A DNA stretch of 42,409 nucleotides from Oscillospiraceae bacterium (lineage in GTDB: Bacteria > Bacillota > Clostridia > Oscillospirales > Oscillospiraceae), in the NCBI GenBank assembly GCA_017465745.1, contig JAFTVM010000100.1:1-42409 (forward strand), read 5' to 3'. The notes beneath the pieces were generated by a model. That model was given only the letters and a program-made list of their open reading frames with translations. It ran no database searches and was not told where the DNA came from. The stretch's first letter is position 1; every line of letters starts with the position of its first letter. The position numbers and the translations under genes are program-made. This document shows, one piece after another, positions 7,724 through 13,813 of this stretch.

Positions 7724-7933
7724 ATGGACAACACACAGAAAAATAACGAAATAACAGTTGAGCATATAATCCCCAACGGCGTCAAGCTCAGTATCGGCAA
7801 TGCTTTTATGCTTATGCGCCGAACGCCACGAGGCTGGGTTCAGGCCGCATTCCGGGGAGATTGCACTAAACAGTCAGCTCTTTGGCTTTATTTTGACAAG
7901 CACATAAAAAACGGCTCAACCCCCATAGCTTAA
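7724..7933 (+). CDS. Hypothetical protein, 69 aa
   Basis: Starts four bases after the previous stop in the same unit. It is a small beta-type protein with a basic centre (LMRRTPRGWVQAAFRGD) followed by an aromatic helix (ALWLYFDKHIKN). The stop overlaps the terminator hairpin, so the two-gene unit 7471-7933 is self-contained. Function unknown. Confidence 0.6.
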   Translation: MDNTQKNNEITVEHIIPNGVKLSIGNAFMLMRRTPRGWVQAAFRGDCTKQSALWLYFDKHIKNGSTPIA

Positions 7934-7952
7934 ACTATGAGGGCTGAGCTTT
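7914..7952 (+). terminator. Terminator of the 7471-7933 unit
   Basis: An imperfect 15-nt arm hairpin (7914-7928 with 7935-7949, one mismatched block) with a 6-nt loop is followed by TTT. The stop codon of the 69-aa gene lies in it. Confidence 0.55.
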
Positions 7953-8058
7953 AAATCAGCGAACCGCCGAAAAAAAATAATGTAGTTTCAATTCACGCAC
8001 GCCGAAACGCGCGACCTGTCTGCAGAATACCAAAATAAAACTTTTTGTCAACAGAAAA

Positions 8059-8265
8059 ATGAAATTTTCCGAGTACATTGAGCAGAAAGCGGGGGAGGGC
8101 ATGTCCCTCACCCGCACGGTGGCCGAGCTTGCGGGACTGCTGGGCGTGTCTGAGCGCACGCTGTGGCGCTGGCATGAGGCACAGAATGCCCCCCGCCACG
8201 TCGAGCTTCTGCTGAGCGTACTTGTGGAGGCTACGCCTGAGCAGCGGGCGAAGTGGTTCAAATAA
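8059..8265 (+). CDS. Small helix-turn-helix DNA-binding protein
   Basis: The 68-aa protein has a clear HTH at residues about 17-38 (TRTVAELAGLLGVSERTLWRWHEA), matching Cro/C1 or transposase-like HTH proteins where the second helix SERTLWRW is the recognition helix. It is a likely transcription regulator of neighbouring genes, and it lies between integrase and the immunity region. About 100 bp upstream carry no gene; no confident promoter was found there. A different fold with a similar helix pair cannot be excluded. Confidence 0.7.
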   Translation: MKFSEYIEQKAGEGMSLTRTVAELAGLLGVSERTLWRWHEAQNAPRHVELLLSVLVEATPEQRAKWFK

Positions 8266-8273
8266 ATACGAAA

Positions 8274-8552
8274 ATGAACTTATTTAGCTTTTTTGAAAAA
8301 CGCGAGAAAGCGTGTAAAGATGGACTCTTTGAGGAGCTCATTTTCTGTTACAATACAGAAAAACTGCTTCATGAGGACGAAAACTACATAATGCCGGAAG
8401 TTAAACGCCCCGAAGAATTAAGCACCGACGAGCTTATTGACTTGCTTCTATGGTTCCGCAAGCATTCTCGTGAAAACGTCAACGTGGACGAGTTGCTCGG
8501 ACATCGTGAACGGCTTATTCAGTTTTTTAATCAAAAAAACGGTTTATCTTGA
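8274..8552 (+). CDS. Hypothetical protein, 92 aa
   Basis: The start is taken at 8274 (AAAATG) and not at an in-frame ATG at 8253 that would overlap the preceding HTH gene. The protein is helical and charged, with an LSTDELIDLLLWFRKHSRENVNVDELLGHRERL segment looking like two amphipathic helices. No family is recognised. It probably forms a unit with the HTH gene and ends at the strong terminator 8559-8587. Confidence 0.55.
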   Translation: MNLFSFFEKREKACKDGLFEELIFCYNTEKLLHEDENYIMPEVKRPEELSTDELIDLLLWFRKHSRENVNVDELLGHRERLIQFFNQKNGLS

Positions 8553-8558
8553 CGAATC

Positions 8559-8587
8559 AGCCCCGGTGGGAACCGGGGCTTTTTTTG
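8559..8587 (+). terminator. Strong intrinsic terminator
   Basis: AGCCCCGGT / ACCGGGGCT perfect 9-bp stem, 4-nt loop, followed by TTTTTTT. It ends the rightward unit and faces the convergent gene at 8588-9070. Confidence 0.9.
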
Positions 8588-9070
8588 TCACTTGCGGGGG
8601 CGTTCCATGATAGCCACAACACCATGCAGCGAAATACCCGCACTGGCTCCCGCTCCGAATACTGCGTTCATGGCTTGGGTCTGCGATGTTGTCGGAGCAC
8701 ATGCCGCAACGAGTCTGTACCCTTGAGCCGCCAGAGCGTTTATTTTATCTTTTAATCCTTTGTAGTCATAATCGCCACCGGCTAATCCTTTGTATTTGGT
8801 GTGCTCTATGACTTCATATTCATAAATTGCCGGTTTGCTGGCCTCAATCTTTCGGCGTTCTTCTTCTTGCTTGGCTTTGAGCTCTTCTTCTCTGGCTATT
8901 TGGATATTGGGCCATTCTTCCCATGTGCATTGCTCGCCTCGCGTATCGCCATAGACCGGGATGATGTATGTCTCCGGGTCGTTGCGAGAGGTGAGGTCTG
9001 CAAGGCTGGCTTGTGTCCACTTTTCTTCAAATGGGTCGTAGTACAGAAAATGTGTAGGTGTTGTATTCAT
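8588..9070 (-). CDS. GYF-like plus DUF4177-like protein under its own promoter
   Basis: The 160-aa protein (start at 9070) has an N-terminal segment resembling the GYF_2/DUF4339 tryptophan-type fold (FLYYDPFEEKWTQASLADL, then PETYIIP and CTWEEW). A charged helical linker leads to a C-terminal DUF4177-like region with YEYEVIEHTKYKG and LAAQGYRLVAA followed by a short final strand ending in ERPRK. The frame can extend to a TTG at 9136, but a promoter with its -10 at 9081-9086 makes 9070 the only sensible start and gives a 4-5 nt leader. A single leftward gene with its own promoter among rightward genes suggests a lysogenic-conversion gene, possibly superinfection exclusion. That role is inferred. 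Confidence 0.7.
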   Translation of the reverse strand: MNTTPTHFLYYDPFEEKWTQASLADLTSRNDPETYIIPVYGDTRGEQCTWEEWPNIQIAREEELKAKQEEERRKIEASKPAIYEYEVIEHTKYKGLAGGDYDYKGLKDKINALAAQGYRLVAACAPTTSQTQAMNAVFGAGASAGISLHGVVAIMERPRK

Positions 9071-9080
9071 AGCAAGGTGC

Positions 9081-9109
9081 ATTATAGTTTTTCGGTTAAG
9101 TGAAGGCAA
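9081..9109 (-). promoter_or_regulatory. Promoter of the leftward GYF/DUF4177 gene
   Basis: On the minus strand TTGCCT (9104-9109), 17 bp, TATAAT (9081-9086). The predicted start is near 9074, only a few bases before the ATG at 9070. A perfect palindrome CAACTAGTTG (9134-9143) lies 25 bp upstream and could be an operator. Confidence 0.75.
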
Positions 9110-9136
9110 GCTAAAAGTTACATCGTATACATCCAA

Positions 9137-9351
9137 CTAGTTGTACTCGCTTGCTAACGCGAGTTTTGTATTGCATACAACTTTACTTGCGGTTGCGAAA
9201 AAAGGCTGTATAACCATAGACGTATGCCGAACGTGTACCCCACAGCCCAGCCGGAAGTCTGCAAGAGCCTGACTACCCACATGACGACCCTGACCATTTC
9301 GGCCGGGCGTAAAAAAAGCCCCCTCGCGAGAGGGGGCTGGGTGGGGCGGGG
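9137..9351. other. Gene-free stretch between accessory gene and repressor
   Basis: This stretch contains a small hairpin (ACTCGC/GCGAGT followed by TTTT, 9145-9167), a weak rightward promoter-like pair (TTGCGG, 16 bp, TATAAC ending near 9214) and the repressor terminator. A rightward ORF reading into the repressor gene is antisense to it and is not supported. A short RNA running from about 9220 toward the repressor 3' end is possible but unproven. Confidence 0.4.
9311..9338 (-). terminator. Repressor terminator
   Basis: AGCCCCCTC / GAGGGGGCT 9-bp stem with GCGA loop at 9317-9338. On the minus strand it is followed by a T-run (A-run at 9311-9317 on the plus strand), 14 bp after the repressor stop. 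Confidence 0.85.
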
Positions 9352-9714
9352 TTATTCTTCCTCACCTAATAGGAATCGCATTTTTTCCAAAGCAGCGTCT
9401 CGAATGAAGTCGGAAATGCTTTTTCCTTGTTCGCTGGCTATCTTTTCCATTTTGTCGGCATCTGGCCCCATGATTAATACACCGACGGCGCGCCAATACC
9501 AACGTGGCTTCTCTTCCACTACTCCCCTGTCTAAGAAGAAGGCTCTTATAGACTCCCATCTTTTTTCGGGGATGTTTGTATTAGAGAGCCAACCATACAC
9601 AGTTGCCTCTGAAACTCGGAATTCTTCGGCAAATTGCTTTCTGCTCAATTTGCTTCTTCGGAGCCAGATGTCCAACTGCTCTCTTTTGTTTTCTAGTTCG
9701 TAATTGCTGGACAT
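9352..9714 (-). CDS. Prophage repressor: HTH plus ribbon-helix-helix-like C-terminus
   Basis: The 120-aa protein has an N-terminal HTH (residues about 18-50: LSRKQFAEEFRVSEATVYGWLSN), as in XRE/CI-type phage repressors. A C-terminal segment (about 84-115) reads KMEKIASEQGKSISDFIRDAALEKM, the pattern of ribbon-helix-helix proteins, perhaps used for dimerisation or a second DNA contact. There is no peptidase domain, so classical RecA-triggered cleavage is not expected. It is transcribed leftward, divergent from the early operon, across an AT-rich operator region. The -10 box ends 8 nt before the ATG, so its mRNA is nearly leaderless, like lambda cI from PRM. Confidence 0.8.
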   Translation of the reverse strand: MSSNYELENKREQLDIWLRRSKLSRKQFAEEFRVSEATVYGWLSNTNIPEKRWESIRAFFLDRGVVEEKPRWYWRAVGVLIMGPDADKMEKIASEQGKSISDFIRDAALEKMRFLLGEEE

Positions 9715-9722
9715 GCCTGCAT

Positions 9723-9752
9723 TTTATAGAAATCTCTAAAAAAGTAAAGCAA
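9723..9752 (-). promoter_or_regulatory. Repressor promoter (PRM-like)
   Basis: On the minus strand TTGCTT (9747-9752), 18 bp, TATAAA (9723-9728). The predicted start is at about 9715-9716, next to the ATG at 9714. A TAGA-N4-TCTA site (9727-9738) overlaps the -10 end. Confidence 0.55.
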
Positions 9753-9812
9753 AAAAGATAAAAAATAGAGAAATCTATAAAAATACACTTGACATTTTTA
9801 TAGAAAATTATA
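9727..9812. promoter_or_regulatory. Operator region with three TAGA-N4-T(C/A)TA sites
   Basis: Three related dyads lie between repressor and early genes: 9727-9738 (TAGA-aatc-TCTA), 9766-9777 (TAGA-gaaa-TCTA) and 9801-9812 (TAGA-aaat-TATA), with centres 39 and 35 bp apart. The first overlaps the repressor -10; the third lies between the -35 and -10 of the early promoter. This is the layout expected of a three-operator immunity switch. Assignment to the 120-aa repressor is inferred. Confidence 0.65.
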
Positions 9813-9816
9813 AAAT
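9789..9816 (+). promoter_or_regulatory. Early rightward promoter (PR-like)
   Basis: TTGACA (9789-9794), 16 bp, TAAAAT (9811-9816), in a very AT-rich stretch. The predicted start is near 9823, and the first gene begins at 9839. A candidate operator occupies the spacer. Confidence 0.75.
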
Positions 9817-9838
9817 ACGCCCAACGAAACAATAAAAC

Positions 9839-9991
9839 ATGACGACGGTAACAACTAAATTCACAGACGAGGAATTGACCAAACTTGGTCGTGCAATGGA
9901 GCGCAGCGGACACACTTCTATCGAAGAGTTTATCGTGTGGGCAGCACAAGAAAAAATCAATGCGACACTCTCCACCCTCAAGCAAGACTAA
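9839..9991 (+). CDS. 50-aa ribbon-helix-helix-like protein (Cro/antirepressor position)
   Basis: First gene of the early operon. The protein has a short N-terminal strand (TTVTTKFT), then DEELTKLGRAMERSGHTSIEEFIVWAAQEKI, the two-helix pattern of Arc/MetJ-type ribbon-helix-helix proteins. The second helix region resembles the C-terminus of the divergent repressor (SISDFIRDAALEKM), so the two may share DNA sites or form mixed dimers. Position equals that of cro. There is no Shine-Dalgarno sequence before the ATG (AATAAAACATG). It may regulate the switch; evidence is fold pattern and position only. Confidence 0.65.
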   Translation: MTTVTTKFTDEELTKLGRAMERSGHTSIEEFIVWAAQEKINATLSTLKQD

Positions 9992-10016
9992 CTTTCCCAA
10001 CCCCAAACCCACAACA

Positions 10017-10217
10017 ATGACAACACTAATTGCATTCGCAGTAGGACTCGCAGGAGTCGCCCTTGGCCTCTACATTTACCATTCCGGCAAGCTGGAGGGG
10101 AGGCGCGAGCAGATTGAATCCATGGAAAACCAGCGCAAGCTTTATGAGAGTTTGAGCTTAGCAAACTTTGAAGCAGCAATGCGCAAGGCTAAGGAAGAAG
10201 CTCAGAAGAAGGACTAA
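10017..10217 (+). CDS. Small single-pass membrane protein, 66 aa
   Basis: The start is at 10017, after an A/C-rich leader without Shine-Dalgarno; the longer frame opened by an upstream GTG is not credible. One N-terminal transmembrane helix (about residues 3-21, LIAFAVGLAGVALGLYIYH) is followed by a charged helical cytoplasmic tail (about 28-66). No family is recognised. Early phage membrane proteins of this size often act in superinfection exclusion or host takeover, but nothing here proves that. Confidence 0.6.
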   Translation: MTTLIAFAVGLAGVALGLYIYHSGKLEGRREQIESMENQRKLYESLSLANFEAAMRKAKEEAQKKD

Positions 10218-10221
10218 GGAT

Positions 10222-10467
10222 ATGAAACTGACTATCACTTTTGTCGAGTGCTGCATTGTCAATGACCGTGGGCACTACTGGTTTGAGCTGGAGACCGAGC
10301 GGGAGACCCGCCAATGCTGCTATGTGCGCAATGGCGAAGACTGGGTGTATGAGGAGGGCGACAATAAGCCCGACATGCCCCATGAGCTGCAGGTGCTCTT
10401 TAATGAGGTCGGCAATGAGGCTTTCGTGGAAGCTATACTGAATGGCAAGTCTGAACTTTATCTTTAA
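10222..10467 (+). CDS. Hypothetical protein, 81 aa
   Basis: Starts at 10222 after AAGGAT, a weak Shine-Dalgarno. The protein is small, acidic and beta-rich, with four Cys (two adjacent pairs near residues 10-11 and 31-32) and aromatic strands (HYWFELETE, DWVYEEGD). No signal or membrane segment is seen. The family is unknown; it is in the early operon. Confidence 0.55.
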   Translation: MKLTITFVECCIVNDRGHYWFELETERETRQCCYVRNGEDWVYEEGDNKPDMPHELQVLFNEVGNEAFVEAILNGKSELYL

Positions 10468-10480
10468 CCCCAACATAACT

Positions 10481-10804
10481 ATGATCAGAACAAACAAGCT
10501 GAATAAATGGAAGCGCACGGATGTCTGCCTGCTGGTGGACAAGAAGGGCAACTTTACCGAGATTACGAAGGACGCTGCGGAGTCTCTGAATGAGTACTTG
10601 CACTCAGGGTACACTATTCAGAAAGGGCACAATGGCTACCTTGTGTACCGCAAGGGTGCGGAACGCATCGGCGAGGCTGAGACCATAGCAAGCGCGGTAT
10701 ATTACCCCGAGAAAGACGGTCTGCCCGGGCTGTGCGTGGATGCCGTTGACGAGCTGGAGCGCACGCAGGATTGGTTTGTAACGTATACCCTCATTTACGC
10801 ATGA
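10481..10804 (+). CDS. Hypothetical protein, 107 aa
   Basis: The start is placed at 10481, after the previous stop and an AACCCCAACATAACT leader, in preference to an in-frame ATG at 10442 inside the previous gene. Mixed alpha/beta; contains GYTIQKGHNGYLVYRKGAERIGEAETIASA, which looks like a small beta-hairpin with a helix. Function unknown. Overlaps the next gene by ATGA. Confidence 0.55.
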   Translation: MIRTNKLNKWKRTDVCLLVDKKGNFTEITKDAAESLNEYLHSGYTIQKGHNGYLVYRKGAERIGEAETIASAVYYPEKDGLPGLCVDAVDELERTQDWFVTYTLIYA

Positions 10805-11100
10805 GCGCACACCTGATTACACCGGAGCAGGAGCAGCAGCTGCGCAAGCTCGCTAAGCGCCTGCGCAAATGGACTGAGCCGTACACGGTGAAGTTGCTGC
10901 AGGTGCCCGCGTTTAGTGGTCTGCCCGGAGGCATCAGCCTGACGGCCCGCACATGGCCGCTGTACTCGAAGCTGGTGGGGCTGGTGAAGCGCATTGTACC
11001 TGAGTTCAACGCCAAGCTTAAAGAGAATGGCGTCGGGTGGCACTACCTCGACAAGACGCCCTACTATTACACTGAATTTACCTATTTCATCAAGAAATGA
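10801..11100 (+). CDS. Hypothetical basic protein, 99 aa
   Basis: Starts in an ATGA overlap with the previous gene. The first 40 residues are a strongly basic helix (QEQQLRKLAKRLRKW); the C-terminus is aromatic (KTPYYYTEFTYFIKK). No family is recognised. The basic helix may bind nucleic acid. ATGA coupling to the next gene suggests co-translation. Confidence 0.55.
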   Translation: MSAHLITPEQEQQLRKLAKRLRKWTEPYTVKLLQVPAFSGLPGGISLTARTWPLYSKLVGLVKRIVPEFNAKLKENGVGWHYLDKTPYYYTEFTYFIKK

Positions 11101-11453
11101 CGGCATACATTCGAGTTAAGAATACGCTGCCGAGCAGCCCGAAGGTTATGCGCTTAGCGCGTGAGCTGGAGTGCTCTCAGGAGGAGGCTCTGGGTGTGAT
11201 GATTCGATGGCTGGCATGGCTGGACATGCACACTGTTGACGGCAAGACCGGGCTGGACACGACGGAGGCGAACCAGTTGGTCTTCGGTCATGACCTGCGC
11301 GAGTACACTGAAGCTCTGGTCGCTATTGGCTGGGCTGAGTTGGTAGACGGTAAGGTGTGCGCTGTGAACTTCGAAAAGTATTGTACGCCGACGGCAAAGA
11401 GCCGCATATCTGCCTGCGAACGGCAGCGCAAACACAGAAACAGTAAGAAATGA
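11097..11453 (+). CDS. Winged-helix protein, short paralogue of the replication initiator
   Basis: The 118-aa protein resembles the N-terminal domain of the initiator at 19711 along most of its length: RVKNTLPSSPKVMRLARELECSQEEALGVMIRWLAWLD here against KINTALPRSPKVRRLASLMGVDKHTALGLVLDWLCWVD there, followed in both by T-G-L and an IGWAEL strand. This is the winged-helix domain of phage replication initiators (replisome organiser type). The C-terminal helicase-loader-binding part and the iterons are absent. It may compete for origin binding and control replication, or bind another site. It ends in a basic tail (CERQRKHRNSKK). Confidence 0.65.
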   Translation: MTAYIRVKNTLPSSPKVMRLARELECSQEEALGVMIRWLAWLDMHTVDGKTGLDTTEANQLVFGHDLREYTEALVAIGWAELVDGKVCAVNFEKYCTPTAKSRISACERQRKHRNSKK

Positions 11454-11457
11454 TTTT

Positions 11458-11697
11458 ATGAGCTACGATCCTAAAAAACACCCCATGACTTTTGCCAAGG
11501 CAGCACGTCTGCTGGCTCAGGAGCACCCCGATTTTGCTTTCACGGCTGAGCAGCTGCGTCGCATGGCACATCGCCGTGTGATACCCTGTCTGACCATGCA
11601 GAGCTGCGGCACCATCCGCACGACCTATAACATGGTCAATTACCCCGAACTAGTGAAGCACCTGCGCAAGTGCAAACAAGAAGCTATTACCGCCTGA
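11458..11697 (+). CDS. Excisionase/MerR-like DNA-binding protein
   Basis: The 79-aa protein has a winged-HTH pattern: TFAKAARLLAQEHPDFAFTAEQLRRMAHRRVIPCL resembles the MerR/Xis rule (helix, turn, recognition helix, basic wing), followed by a Tyr/Asn-rich strand and a basic helix. Its size and early-operon place suit an excisionase directing excision by the integrase, but similar small HTH proteins lie at 19283 and 19494, so the assignment is open. Confidence 0.5.
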   Translation: MSYDPKKHPMTFAKAARLLAQEHPDFAFTAEQLRRMAHRRVIPCLTMQSCGTIRTTYNMVNYPELVKHLRKCKQEAITA

Positions 11698-11702
11698 GAA
11701 TT

Positions 11703-11882
11703 ATGAACAACTTCCTTTGTGTCCTTGCCAGCATACTTGGCATAGCAGTGATTGCAGCGGAGTGCTGCAGCGACGAGCACGACCGCATATCGCCATACTC
11801 CGGCGCGCAGCCGGGTGCCGCATGCGACTATGACTACGAGCATGAGCTCGACAACTCTTTACCCCCCACATACGCAGAATAA
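11703..11882 (+). CDS. Small secreted or membrane-anchored acidic protein, 59 aa
   Basis: Starts at 11703. Residues about 3-19 (NFLCVLASILGIAVIAAECC) form a signal-like hydrophobic helix ending in two Cys; the rest is acidic and Tyr/Pro-rich. The Cys context does not fit a good lipobox (AAEC), so a membrane anchor is likelier than a lipoprotein. Overlaps the next gene by TAATG. Function unknown. Confidence 0.5.
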   Translation: MNNFLCVLASILGIAVIAAECCSDEHDRISPYSGAQPGAACDYDYEHELDNSLPPTYAE

Positions 11883-12205
11883 TGAGCAAGAAAGTTTACG
11901 CCAACGTCGGCAATTTTTCCACGAACCGACCCATCCCGGTGCTGGAGCCGGGTGTGAAAACGGGCAACGGCAAGGCCACCTTTAAGACCGCGACGGCTGC
12001 TGCTAATGCAGCACGCGAGGCAAGAGACGAAGCACGGGCACTCACGAATGAATGCGCAAGCTACTTGCAGCAAGCAGCGAAAGCCAAGGAGGATGCGAGC
12101 CTTTACTGCGAGAGCACCCTGCGCCGCCTAAAGTTCGATTTCTGGTGGAAACTGGCAATCATGGCCTTGGTGATATATGACCTCTTTGTCCGGCTCACGA
12201 CGTAA
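11882..12205 (+). CDS. Coiled-coil protein with C-terminal membrane anchor, 107 aa
   Basis: Residues about 33-70 are an Ala/Glu/Arg-rich coiled coil (TAAANAAREARDEARALTNE), and residues about 88-104 are a transmembrane helix (WWKLAIMALVIYDLFVRL), giving a tail-anchored topology. No family is recognised. It is the last gene before the structured non-coding stretch 12206-12506. Confidence 0.6.
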   Translation: MSKKVYANVGNFSTNRPIPVLEPGVKTGNGKATFKTATAAANAAREARDEARALTNECASYLQQAAKAKEDASLYCESTLRRLKFDFWWKLAIMALVIYDLFVRLTT

Positions 12206-12506
12206 AATTGAGCATTTTGTATGATGGAACAGCTCACGCTGGGAAGCGTTGGCAATCATTTTTCATTTAGGTAAGTTGGTTCCCCGAGCCGGAGGGGTAT
12301 ATAAAAAGCCGGTGTAACCTCGGGTCTGGGACAGCGCGTAAAAAAGGAAGTAGGAAGCCACGCGCTTGGCGGGTCGGTGCCGCCACCGGGGACTAGCCGA
12401 AGCTCTCGAGTGCTGCGAGGTAGAGAGCCGAGGCTCGAGTATTCATGGCATCTCCCTGCCGCCGGGAGCTCGTAGCAGGCGGCAAAACTAACCATCGCAT
12501 ACAATT
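12206..12506 (+). ncRNA. Gene-free 300-nt stretch with dense predicted hairpins (candidate structured RNA/leader)
   Basis: No credible gene lies here, but stems are packed in series: ACGCT/AGCGT (12236-12249); CCCGAG/CTCGGG with a stacked CCGG/CCGG (12283-12324); AGCGCGT/ACGCGCT (12333-12366) with a purine-rich 20-nt loop; GGCGG/CCGCC or alternatively CGGTG/CACCG (12368-12388); GCTCTC/GAGAGC (12402-12428); CTCCC/GGGAG (12452-12468) interlocked with TGCCGCC/GGCGGCA (12457-12484), a pseudoknot or a switch. A weak promoter (TTGGTT, 16 bp, TATATA at 12276-12303) may precede it. It could be a long regulatory leader for the recombination operon or a free-standing RNA. No known RNA family is recognised. 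Confidence 0.45.
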
Positions 12507-13514
12507 ATGTTAAACATCCCCATAAGTAAAGGCAAGCAAACGCGCGCTCAGCGCATTGTAATATACGGCCCAGAAGGAATAGGCAAATCAACGCTCGCAA
12601 GCTCAGCCCCGAGCCCTCTGTTTTTGGACACCGAAATGGGCACAGGGCAGTTGGACGTTGACCGCGTGGAAGCGTACAATTTTGAACAAGTTACTGCAAC
12701 CATTAACGCGCTTCTGATTGAAGATCACGAATATAAAACCCTTGTTCTCGACACAACCGACAACCTCAAAAGGTACTGCGAAGAGGCGGTTATGAACGAG
12801 AACAACTGGGACAGCTTGGAAAAACCCGGGTATGGCAAGGGCTTTCGGGTTGCGTTTGAGCGGTTTAAGCTGCTCATTGGTTTGCTCGACCAGCTTATTT
12901 TTAAGGGCATTAATGTAGTGAATATTTGCCATACAAAGGTTTTGCGTATCACGCCGCCTGATTCAGCCGACTACAATAAATACTGCCTGAAGGTGAGCGA
13001 CAGCAATAAAGAGAACGACGACAGTCGCTTGTTCCTGAAAGAGTGGAGCGATTGCGTTCTATTTTGCAACTACGATACAGTTGTAAACAGCAGTCAGCAG
13101 AAGGCCGTGAAGCACGAGAGAGTTGTTCATACAACAAGTTCTCCCGCATGGGAGGCGAAGAACCGCTACGGTCTGCCTGAGGCTATGCCCATGACCGCCG
13201 AGACCATGCAAGCAATTTTCCAAGCCGCGCAGGGAGGGGCTCAGCAGCCCGCACAAGTCCCGGCACAAGCTCAGGTGGAGGAAGTGCCCGCTCAGGCACC
13301 TTCCCCCGCTCAGGCGCAAGGCTATGAGCAGGCGGCGAAGCGAGAGCGCGAAGTGCTGACCGCGTTTTTCGTAGGTACAGGCAAGCTGCAACCGGGGCAA
13401 ACATTGGAAGACCTGCCCGCCAACATAGCAGCGGCTCTGAAGGCACGTCCGCAGCAGGCTCTGGATCGTGCACTGGCATGGTGCGAGCAGCATGGAAAGG
13501 AGAAAAAATGTTAA
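12507..13514 (+). CDS. Sak4-like RecA-fold ATPase (phage recombination)
   Basis: The 335-aa protein has Walker A at about residues 21-28 (GPEGIGKS), a small acidic motif LFLDTE, and Walker B in KTLVLDTTDNL. This is the AAA_24/Sak4 architecture of phage single-strand-annealing or RecA-like core proteins. It should promote annealing or strand exchange with the SSB-like protein encoded downstream. The C-terminus is a Gln/Ala/Pro-rich linker (about 238-278) and a short helical tail (QPGQTLEDLPANIAAALKAR). It opens a recombination set with the Cas4/RecB-like nuclease, the SSB-like protein and the RusA-like resolvase. It follows a structured 5' region and overlaps the next gene by 7 nt. Confidence 0.85.
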   Translation: MLNIPISKGKQTRAQRIVIYGPEGIGKSTLASSAPSPLFLDTEMGTGQLDVDRVEAYNFEQVTATINALLIEDHEYKTLVLDTTDNLKRYCEEAVMNENNWDSLEKPGYGKGFRVAFERFKLLIGLLDQLIFKGINVVNICHTKVLRITPPDSADYNKYCLKVSDSNKENDDSRLFLKEWSDCVLFCNYDTVVNSSQQKAVKHERVVHTTSSPAWEAKNRYGLPEAMPMTAETMQAIFQAAQGGAQQPAQVPAQAQVEEVPAQAPSPAQAQGYEQAAKREREVLTAFFVGTGKLQPGQTLEDLPANIAAALKARPQQALDRALAWCEQHGKEKKC

Positions 13515-13813
13515 TAAAAGCAATCAAACTAAATTACAAAAAAGAGTTTAACGAGGTGCTTTGTCTCATTTCTGCTTATGGCTTCAAAGAAGGGCATATA
13601 TATCCTGCGGTCGGGTGGAATAATGGGACTCAAGTGGTGCGCTGTGGTTTTTGCGGAGATACGAAAGTATTGCTTTGTTACGATACCTGCAATTATGACG
13701 AATCTGAATTTTATTTAACAACGCAAGATGAAAATTCAGACGAAGACATAACGATATTCAAATATTTGACAATGAATGGAAGAAGATTAGTAAATGGAAA
13801 GGAGCAGGCATGA
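13508..13813 (+). CDS. Hypothetical protein, 101 aa
   Basis: Starts at 13508 with a good Shine-Dalgarno (AAAGGAG) inside the end of the ATPase gene. The DNA is more AT-rich than its neighbours. It contains CGFCGDTKVLLCYDTC, a possible small Cys metal site, and an acidic C-terminus. Family unknown; the base composition suggests recent acquisition. Confidence 0.55.
   Translation: MLIKAIKLNYKKEFNEVLCLISAYGFKEGHIYPAVGWNNGTQVVRCGFCGDTKVLLCYDTCNYDESEFYLTTQDENSDEDITIFKYLTMNGRRLVNGKEQA

Noticed and set aside
9224-9703. A rightward 159-aa frame over the repressor.
   Set aside because: It runs antisense through the repressor and its terminator; Ser/Arg-rich shadow composition. A short RNA there remains possible but is not shown.
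12256-12504. A leftward 82-aa frame in the gap before the Sak4-like gene.
   Set aside because: It would be the only leftward gene of the early operon, has no ribosome site, and its composition follows the GC-rich hairpins.
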